64,000 bases of DNA, taken from the NCBI GenBank assembly GCA_022497155.1, contig MU385740.1:248001-312000 (forward strand), read 5' to 3'. This DNA is from Whalleya microplaca. Lineage: Eukaryota > Ascomycota > Sordariomycetes > Xylariales > Xylariaceae. This document shows positions 56,586 through 64,000 of this stretch, piece by piece. Every line of letters begins with the position of its first letter. The first letter of the stretch is position 1. The notes beneath the pieces were generated by a model. That model saw only the letters and a program-made list of their open reading frames with translations, was not told where the DNA came from and ran no database searches. Position numbers and translations under genes: made by a program.

Positions 56586-57110
56586 CCCCCTTCTCGAAGC
56601 ACTTCTAACTTAGTATATCCTTGTCTTTGGAGCCGTCATTCTTCTCCTGGGCGACAGCTCAGTTTCCGCCCCAGCTACAATGACGAAGGCCTGTTCAGCT
56701 AGCCCCCTCGTCGAAGCGGTTGTAACCTAGTATGCTTGTTTTTGGATCTGTCATTCTTCTCCGTCGTTCTTCTGGGCGACAGATCAATTTCTGCCCCAGC
56801 TACGGCGGCGAAGGCCTGTTCGGCAGGCCCCCTTGTCGGGGCGCTTCTAACCTAGTATGCTTGTCTTTGGATCCGTCATCTTCTCCTGTGTGACAGCTCA
56901 ATTTCCGCCCCAGCTACGGCGTCGAAGGCCTGTTCGGCTGGCACCCTTGTCGAAGCGCTTCTAGCCTAGCATGTCTTTGTTTTTGGAACAGCTAAAGTGA
57001 CGAAGGCCGGTTCGGCTAGCCCCCTCGTCGAGGCGTTTCTAACCTAATATGCCTTTGTCTTTGGAACCGACATCCTCCTCCTGGGCGGCAGCTCGACCTC
57101 CGGTCCAGCC
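56586..57110. repeat. Minisatellite: about 4.5 tandem copies of a 116-124 bp unit
   Basis: Successive units begin near 56586, 56703, 56827, 56943 and 57018 with a CCCCCTCGTCGAAGCG-type motif. Each contains CTAACCTAGTATG, a TTTGGATCCGTCAT-type block, GGGCGACAGCTCA and CGAAGGCCTGTTCGGCT in the same order. Copy four is shortened to about 75 bp. The block ends 144 bases from the stop of the patatin-like gene and may lie in or beyond its 3' untranslated region. It has no consistent open frame on either strand. Confidence 0.85.
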
Positions 57111-57253
57111 ACCGTGTGCGTATGACCCGCCTCGAACTGCCCAGAGTCCGAGACGACCCGCTTGACCTGGTTCCCCCCTTGGTCATCCCGACCACGCATA
57201 GTAGTGTACGCCCTCCTCGCCTTCGACTTGAATACAACGGGGAGGTTGAATTC

Positions 57254-59290
57254 CTAATTCGTGGCCGCGCTACTATGGTGGTTATGCGGGAGCTGCTGCT
57301 GCTGCTGCTCTTTACCATTACCACCACCACCACCCAGAACGCCTCCTGCGGCCTGGGCCTGGGCCTGGGCCATGGCGGCGGCCGCGGTCGCGTTCGCGGT
57401 CGCGGTGCTGGCCTTGCGCCGCAGCCCGCCGGCCTTGAGGCTGCGGGCGCGCTGGTAGGCGCGCTCGATGTCGTACTCGACGGCGCAGCGGATCTTGAGG
57501 GCGCAGACGGCGGGCCAGACGGAGCGCTCGCCGCGCAGGATCCAGTAGTCGAGGGTCGTGCGGGTCGGGGTCTCGAGCAGGCGGACGAAGTCGCCCGCGG
57601 TGACGTGCGGCACCAGCGTGACGGCGGCCCCGGGGACCTCCTCGTCGACGAGGAAGCGGCGGATGCCCGGGGGTAAAAACCCCAAAGTGTCCAGCTGCCG
57701 CAGCCGGTGCCGCGCTTCCAGCCCCACGATCCGGAACAGGTGCGCCGTCACCTGCGCGCGCTTGTGGCGCGCCGTGAAGAGCGAGGGGCCGTGCATGTCT
57801 GATTCGAGGAACGGGATCAGGTAGGGCCGGGCTTGGCTCACGATGAAGTGGTTCACGTTGAAGAGCTGCGCTATGCGCGAGAGGGGCGACTTGCGCCCCT
57901 TGTCCGATACGTGTGTCCAGGGGCGGAAGGTGTTGGCTGGCGCCCAGGGCACGATCTTGCCGTTTACGTCCTTGCAGAGCACCGTGGTCTGCTTGCTTCC
58001 GTAGAGCGAGGGCGTTGACGCGTTTGATGCTACCGCGGCCGTCCAGATTAACTGTGTCTTATCAGCGGCCTATTCATCATACCCAAAGGGCGTATACTAT
58101 AGATCATCCAGGAGACTCACAACATTGGGAGCAGTAATATAGTTCAATAAAGTAGGAATTCCACCTTGCTCTTCCGTGGCCACCGTGATATTCAAGACAC
58201 GCTTACTCCTGTGGTAAGCTTCCTCGAACGTGAGATCACCAACATTTGCCTTGACGCATTCCTCTAAGACCTTGACATCGAGAAAATAGCCCTCCCGGAA
58301 GAACCGCAGGATTCTCCGTACCAGGGTTTCCAGACTCGTCGGGATAAGAGGTATCCATTGGTGATCCTTATGCACCTGCTGTCCGTGTGTCTCGAAGGCC
58401 GAGAGGTCAATCCCATCGCCCTTCAACACGTTGGGTAGTTCGTCTTCGGTGTGGATCGCTACCAGGCTTGCGATCAGTGCGCCCGTCGCCGTGCCTGTGA
58501 TGATCCGCGGTAGTAGACCGCGTAGGAACAATGCCTTCACGACACCTAGATGACACAACCCGAAGATGGCACCACCCTGCAACACTAGAGTGCTCCGCCC
58601 GAACGCTTGCCGGAAGTCGTGCAGGAAGTCGAGCTTCTGCTGGGTCGACAGATGGTATGCGTGGGGGTACTTGTCGTGCACGGGTGTCGGAGGGCGGACA
58701 TTGATGTCCTCGACGGCTCCGGCGACCTGTGCAATGTATTCTTCAATCACGTACTTCGTTCCGGCAAACGCCCGATTATACAGTCTTGGAGACGTGACAT
58801 TTCCCAGATTGCGGACTAGACCTGACCGGACGAGATCGACGAGGGACTGTACATCGTTGTCTTCGCGCGCGGTGATGATGGAATCGAGGCGGTCGCTGAT
58901 CAGTGCCCAGTCATAGGAATGGGACGAAGGGTCGTTTCGCCTGTAGCCAGATCCTCGTCAGCATGTAGATCTACCATCCGTTTCGTTCCAATTGCAGACG
59001 ACCGGCTTACGTACCAGAGGTTCAATTCCTTGAGGTTATCCAGCTGCAGCGCGGCATCGTCCCAGTCCTCGTAAACCTCGGCATTACGCAGCTTATCCAG
59101 CCACTCGTCGGCCGGATTCTTGCACCTCCACCGCCCCAGGAGTTTCTAAGGCGCGAAGCAATGAGTGAGCCAGCTGCGAAGAAATAAAATCCAATATTCC
59201 TATCATCTCGGCGCCTACCTTGTACCAGAATAGAAATACCTCGAGCAGTAACCAACACACGGCCACGGGCACTTTCAATATCGACTTCAT
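57254..59290 (-). CDS. Patatin-like (triacylglycerol-lipase family) membrane protein
   Basis: On the minus strand four exons (59290-59219, 59145-59015, 58940-58121, 58051-57254) join in frame to give 606 residues. The N-terminus has a hydrophobic segment (V-A-V-C-W-L-L-L-E-V-F-L-F-W-Y), probably a membrane anchor. A region like the DUF3336 domain of fungal Tgl lipases follows, then the patatin core with the oxyanion motif Q-G-G-A-I-F-G near residue 190. The nucleophile elbow reads G-T-A-T-G at residues 217-221, so the usual G-x-S-x-G serine is absent. Further on, A-P-N-V-L-I-W-T-A and F-N-V-N-H-F-I-V-S-Q match the Tgl3/4/5 family, but the usual D-G dyad is not obvious. The C-terminus is Ala/Gly/Gln-rich. 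Lipid hydrolysis is the family role; activity here is uncertain. Confidence 0.85.
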
Positions 59291-60064
59291 TCTTTGGCCG
59301 ACAAGTTATTGTGCGCCGGGATCATCGGGAAGAAGAGGAGAGGCTGACTGACTGACTGACTTGCCAGCCAAACGCCGCGTTTTTAGGTGTATGTAAAGTA
59401 ATAAGTGAGCGGTTAAAGACTGTGGAAACTGTTCCACGCCATTATCTGTCCGCTTTGTCTTATACCGCACGCTCTAACTTAGGAAAGGAAAAGAAAGGTA
59501 TGTAACAAGGTAATAAGGTAAGCGATACGGTTGCCCATATAAAGCAATGGATGTCTTGGAGCTGGCATGCGCCGGAAGCTTGTTATAGTATTACAAGACT
59601 ATTCCAGTTTATATTACTGTGGGTTCGAGCTACCTACCTGGTAATAGGTGCTTGAGCTCCGGGGTAGCTGTAGGTCGCATGCAGAGGTAGTAATAAATAA
59701 AGTTGCATGTGAAAGAGTCCGTAACCCGGTCCATTGGCCCCGCGTCAACTTAGCCTAGGCAAATGGAGGTACAGATTACTGCATATTTACGCATTACATC
59801 AGGTCATCGGATCACCTCTTATGCTACATACCATGTATCACGCGTATCACACGCTTCACAGGGATACCAATTAGATAGATGGACACTGTAGTACATATCC
59901 ATAGATGCTCGATTGATATATGTATCCGTGGCATCTAGTGACGCTTTACCAGCTAGAATCCGTTGGCAGCAGCTCGAATGATGCCATCTAGTAGCTATGG
60001 AAGATGGGAATATGATACAAGTGATTATGCCCGCTAGGAAAGACGCTTTGGGTATTAAATGCCT
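59291..60064. promoter_or_regulatory. Intergenic region: patatin-gene promoter and leo1 3' end
   Basis: Holds the promoter of the minus-strand patatin-like gene (near 59291-59500) and the terminator of the minus-strand leo1 gene (just below 60065). A short GACTGACTGACTG simple repeat lies near 59346-59361. No other feature is seen. Confidence 0.4.
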
Positions 60065-61391
60065 CTAGTCTTCGTCATCATCATCGACAACATGGCGTCT
60101 CCGTGCTCTCGAGGATTCAGCAGCCGGCGCCGGCGCATCCATGTCATCCAGATCGGCGTCTGCATCGGCATCGGCATCATCGTCCGCTTCCGCTGTCTTC
60201 TGGCGTTTCCTCCGAGGCGGTGCTTCCTCCTCGTCCTCGTCATCATCCAGAATATCTTCTTCCTCTTCATCATCACCCCCGCTAAGGTTATCATCGTCAC
60301 TGGGCGCGATGAAGTCGTCTTCGCGGTCGTATTCATCTTGGCGGCGTGAACCCGATGGCAGGTCGTCGTCTGAGTCGTATTCCGGCCTGCGTCGTCTTGC
60401 CTTCCCACTACCAGGTGCGCCTCGCTTACGGGAACCACCGGTAGCTCTTCGCCCACCCTCGAGATCGTTAATTGAGAGGCCACCGCTTCTGTAACCTGCA
60501 CCTCTAGCATCGAGGCGCGCTGCCGCATTCTCCCGTCGTCTCTGGGCTCTCAATTGCTCTTTTTCAGCCAGTTCCGCTTCCTTCTTCTGCAGCTCGGGAT
60601 CTCTCGTAGTTGCGATGATCATGTTCTCGGCATTGTTTCTCCCACGGGCGGCTGCTGCCATGGCCTGGTTGAACTTGATCGTGGCCTCATCTTGTTGTCT
60701 CGAACTCAAGTTCACAGTATATTGATCAGAAACGTGGCCCACGGTCATGAATAACTCGCTCGTGAAATGGGCCGCCGCAACGTAGTAATGAGCATCTTCC
60801 CGCTCCTCGTACGGTTTGTTGGGGGGTGGTGCCATGCCCTTCTTCTGAATCTCGTAATGGTCAGCGCCAACCGACATCGTAAGGGAGCCGTCGCTCCATC
60901 GATAGACAAGTGCGTTGCTTTTGAGTTCGCCGGTATCTGAGTCGCGTTGGAATCGAATGACGTTCTTGCTCTTATCGGAACGTGCGTTTTCCATGTCCCA
61001 TTCAGTCGGCTCGAAACTGTCAGGCTTGTACTCTTCTGCTTGCCACTTCAGGAAGTAGGGCACTCTCATGGATTGCAGCTAGAGACCTGTTAGCGCCGGG
61101 GTGAAATCAGGATGAAGGGCGCGTAAAATGACATACTGTACTATCCTTAGTTCTCGGCGTTCTGTGCCGGTGCACTGTGACCCCCATGATGCGCTTCACC
61201 TTGACCTCCTGGTTGTCGTCCATATCGTCGTCGTCATGCGCGTGTCGCTCGCCCTCGTCTTGATCCGATGCGAGATCATGATCGCTGAGGACACGTCCAT
61301 GATCAGACTGAGCCTCGTCACCCTCATCGCCGAAAAGGTCGGCTCCCTCCTCCTCGTTGGGGAGGCTGACTGGATCATCGGAGTCCGACAT
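60065..61391 (-). CDS. leo1: RNA polymerase-associated protein Leo1 (Paf1 complex)
   Basis: Leo1 is a subunit of the Paf1 complex, which accompanies RNA polymerase II and promotes histone modification during elongation. Minus-strand exons 61391-61137 and 61078-60065 join in frame to give 422 residues. The N-terminus is acidic (MSDSDDPVSLPNEEEGADLF). The conserved Leo1 core starts after the intron with V-P-Y-F-L-K-W-Q and includes N-V-I-R-F-Q-R-D, A-L-V-Y-R-W-S-D-G-S and H-Y-Y-V-A-A-A-H. A basic helical region (R-A-Q-R-R-R-E-N-A-A-A-R-L) and a long Asp/Ala tail with D-A-D-A-D-A-D follow, all typical of the family. The gene is divergent from the Mob2-like gene at 62081. Confidence 0.92.
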
Positions 61392-62080
61392 TGAGAAAAT
61401 GGATGGATTCGGGAAACTCTAGAGAAGAAATATTCTGGCAATTGGTGTTTATATATGAAGATACGATATATCGCGGAAGAGTAGACAATCGAGTTGAGGA
61501 AACAGGTCGCGTTGCGAGGCTGGCGGAAAAGAATGCTTTGGTTGGTCTAGGCAATATTTGTGGAAATAGTGGAAATGGTGGAAGGGTCCAAAGCTGTAAG
61601 CTGCAACATTGAATGGAAGCAAACTTCTAAATTACGTAAGGACCTCTCCACTGTTACTGTGGCAGTTGTGGCTTAGCATCCGTGCATACACATCTAATCG
61701 ATAACGGGCTTTTATCGATATGTGACGATAGCGACATAGCCCAAACCTGAAACGGACTGGCGTCAGGCGCCTAGTCCAGGATCTCTCCCACCTCCTGAAA
61801 CTGCACTGGAGATCATTGGGCTAAAAAGTGCCAAAAAGTCAATTCAGCTTGGGACACTTCCGCACACCATCTCAAGAAACATCCCTTTCGACCCCTTTTC
61901 ATAAAGCCTTGACGATTCCCCCCCTTACTTAACTGCAAACCAGGCCATACTTGCACTTGCAGCAGCGACGTCGCTTTAATCCTCCTTCTATTTTCTCCCA
62001 TTGCGTGCCGTCGGGCCTGTTTTGTTTTCGCTGTCACTTGCCGCTTAATCGCTGGCCGACTCCACGGTCCTCGTGTGACC
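61392..62080. promoter_or_regulatory. Divergent leo1 / mob2-like promoter with a perfect inverted repeat
   Basis: A 690-bp spacer between two genes pointing away from each other. It contains ATCGATAA-N7-TTATCGAT at 61697-61719, a perfect 8-bp inverted repeat. A further CGATAG follows at 61726, within GACGATAGCG. The symmetry suggests binding of a dimeric regulator, but none is known to me for this motif in fungi. Confidence 0.45.
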
Positions 62081-64000
62081 ATGTCTAACCTGTTTTCTGG
62101 GATGTAAGTGAAGATGCTTCTCATTTCTCTCATTTTCACCCCTGTGTGTTATAAGATCCCTTAGTTTTTTTAGTTTTTTTTTTTTTGGTGGTGACCCCGT
62201 ATTTGCCCAATGCAACGCGCATGAATGAGAGGGCCTGAAATCATTTTCGTTGATCCAGGCATCTTGGGCGTGATCTCCTCCCCTCTACACAGTACATCCA
62301 TGTGTGTACCTTGGCATCTATGGAAATATAGAAGACGGCCTAGGTCGCTAGTTTGCATACTACAACACATATGGGCTTAGCCCAACCTGGTCACCCTGCA
62401 ATACAACATACCTATTCATTCAGCCGAAAGACGGGCTGCTTGATGGAACTTGGGCTTCTATCTGCAGATCTATTGCTGCACTACTGCCCATAAAAAAGCA
62501 CAAGCCATACAGAGAGACGCGGCTGAGGCCATCTTCGTTCATGAGGCACCCGAGTGAACCGCCACCACCCCGGAAGGCTACTAGTGTACCGCACTTGGTG
62601 CGGGAACGGTCCATCGACTCAACAGCTTGAGTGTTGGGCTAGCCTGGCTAGACAGATTTTAAACGCATGAAAACTATGTTCATGCTTGGACATTCCCACA
62701 TTATCATTTCCTTCAATAGGAACACCAATAAGAGATGAACAGAGATCTCTTGGTAGCCGTTTCCCCAAAACACAAATTTCATTTAGGATGAAGCCAACAA
62801 CAACGGCCTGAGTGTATGTCGAAAAAGTGAAATGCAAGTGCTTCCTCGTTTCGGTGCTGTTGCCATGATTTCATATTTGCCAGCTGGTGATGATAGAAAG
62901 CCATGATACGGCATAGGCTTCTCTCCTTACCGACCTTGCATGCCTGGGCCGATCCTATGACGAAAGCCCTGGGTAAACAAACTGATGCTGACTACTTGTA
63001 TTTAGAAACGCTCGATTCAGAGGAACTTCATCCCGGACCCCAGGTCAGAACAAGAGCCCCGTTTCAACCAGCAGCGGTCAACCCAATTCACCCATCAATC
63101 CCTCCCACGGCAGCCATCCATCTTCCAGTCTAGCACCCAAGATACCTCCTCTTCCTAGCTCACCATCCTTAGCTCATAACATCGGTATGGATGAATCCAG
63201 CGGCGTGGTAGGCAACGGGGATGACGTGCTCAGTTCTTATCACCTGCCTCGACCCCTACCCCTATGGCTCAACGCGGCATATGCGAAACATATCGTCAAG
63301 GGCAACTTTATGACCTTGAGTGCAAGACCGAAGACCGTGGAGCAGGGAGAATGGATTGCTCATCAAGGTAACTCACATTCTGCTATTCGGCACATTTGGT
63401 CCCCAGATTTCTAACAGATCGAAGTTGTTGAACATTACCGCAACTTGTGGAACTTCGTCCGGGTAATCCACGAGAAGGAGGATGACGGAAGCACAATCTG
63501 CAGTCCTTCGACATGTCCACGGATGTCTGCCGGCGTGTGAGTAACGCCTGTGAAGTATCGGATATATTATGACGGCTGACCTCAGTAGAAACCACTCCTT
63601 CACATGGTTGAATAACAAGCGGGAGCCTGTCGAGCTTCCGGCATATGAATACATCACACTCATGCAACGCTGGATCTCTGGAAAGATTGACGACCTGAAC
63701 ATCTTTCCCACCGATTCTAATGGCGTCTCCTTTGCACACAATCCTTCCATCACCACTACGCCGCTGTCTCAGTTGACCAACCCAGGCGAGAAAGAATGGG
63801 TTGGCAAGCGCAGTGGCTTCCCTGAGAACTTCGTGGAGGTCTGTCAGACCATCTTCCGACAGATGTTCCGTGTGTACGCTCACTTGTACTGGGCGCACTT
63901 CATCGACCCTTTCTACCACCTGAACCTCGAGAAGCAGCTTAACAGTTGCTTCAGTCACTTCGTGCTGACCGCCTGCGCGCTGGACATGCTCAAGCCGCAG
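62081..64000 (+). CDS. Mob1/phocein family, Mob2-like NDR-kinase activator (3' end cut)
   Basis: Mob proteins bind and activate NDR/LATS kinases that control polarity and cell separation. Exons 62081-62103, 63006-63367, 63425-63536 and 63586 to the window end join in frame, giving 304 residues so far. The spliced N-terminus reads MSNLFSGINARFRGTSSR; the first intron is 902 nt. A Ser/Pro-rich linker precedes the Mob fold, with I-V-K-G-N-F and E-W-I-A-H-Q. The zinc ligands are visible: Cys154-x4-Cys159 (C-S-P-S-T-C) and His265-x4-His270 (H-L-Y-W-A-H). An insertion of about 25 residues interrupts the fold before R-S-G-F-P-E-N-F. It resembles the Mob2 group more than Mob1 or phocein. The stop codon lies beyond the right edge. 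Confidence 0.85.

Noticed and set aside
59621..59680. Possible second tRNA around a GGGTTCGAGCT motif
   Set aside because: Only a B-box-like word is present; acceptor, D and anticodon stems cannot be formed.

Overview
The window looks like chromosomal DNA of a filamentous ascomycete, most likely a eurotiomycete (Aspergillus/Penicillium/Talaromyces relatives or a gene-sparse neighbour). The basis is short 50-75 nt GT-AG introns, housekeeping genes of typical Pezizomycotina architecture (Cdc25/NimT, proteasome alpha7, Erb1, Leo1, a Mob2-like protein) and a Zn2Cys6 regulator with an AflR-like C-terminal part. The lineage call is an inference from gene content. Gene density is low: about 13 convincing genes in 64 kb, with long gene-free stretches carrying old repeats.

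Layout. 1-11 kb: decayed or repeat-related DNA with two related broken genes (about 0.7-1.2 kb and 2.9-3.65 kb) and a solo LTR flanked by a 5-bp target duplication (4094-4423). 11.1-13 kb: a four-exon cdc25/nimT mitotic phosphatase behind a CT-rich, repeat-bearing leader. 14.9-15.4 kb: a non-autonomous terminal-inverted-repeat element with an 8-bp target duplication. 16-21 kb: two tail-to-tail paralogues of an unrecognised BTB-like family with an N-terminal cysteine cluster. 21.4-22.4 kb: proteasome subunit alpha7. 25.5-28.2 kb: a small C2H2 zinc-finger protein, a tRNA-Arg(UCU)-like sequence with a shortened acceptor stem, and a frameshifted small gene. 28-37.5 kb: repeats, an AflR-like Zn2Cys6 factor, a second MITE, a second solo LTR that splits an older reading frame, and a very AT-rich island. 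38-47.3 kb is the densest part: a chromodomain protein, an unknown conserved-looking protein, an atypical protein kinase and Erb1. 51-52 kb: one unknown protein. 56.6-57.1 kb: a minisatellite. 57.2-61.4 kb: a patatin-like protein and Leo1. From 62.1 kb to the right edge: a Mob2-like kinase activator, cut by the window end.

The genes do not form one pathway. They are scattered housekeeping functions: cell cycle, proteolysis, ribosome biogenesis, transcription elongation and NDR-kinase signalling. The accessory DNA between them is more informative. Two LTR copies differ mainly by C-to-T and G-to-A transitions, many in the CpA/TpG context typical of repeat-induced point mutation (RIP). Several broken frames carry stops that RIP could have made.

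Exon boundaries were inferred by reading frame, splice consensus and protein-family continuity. None were tested with transcripts.
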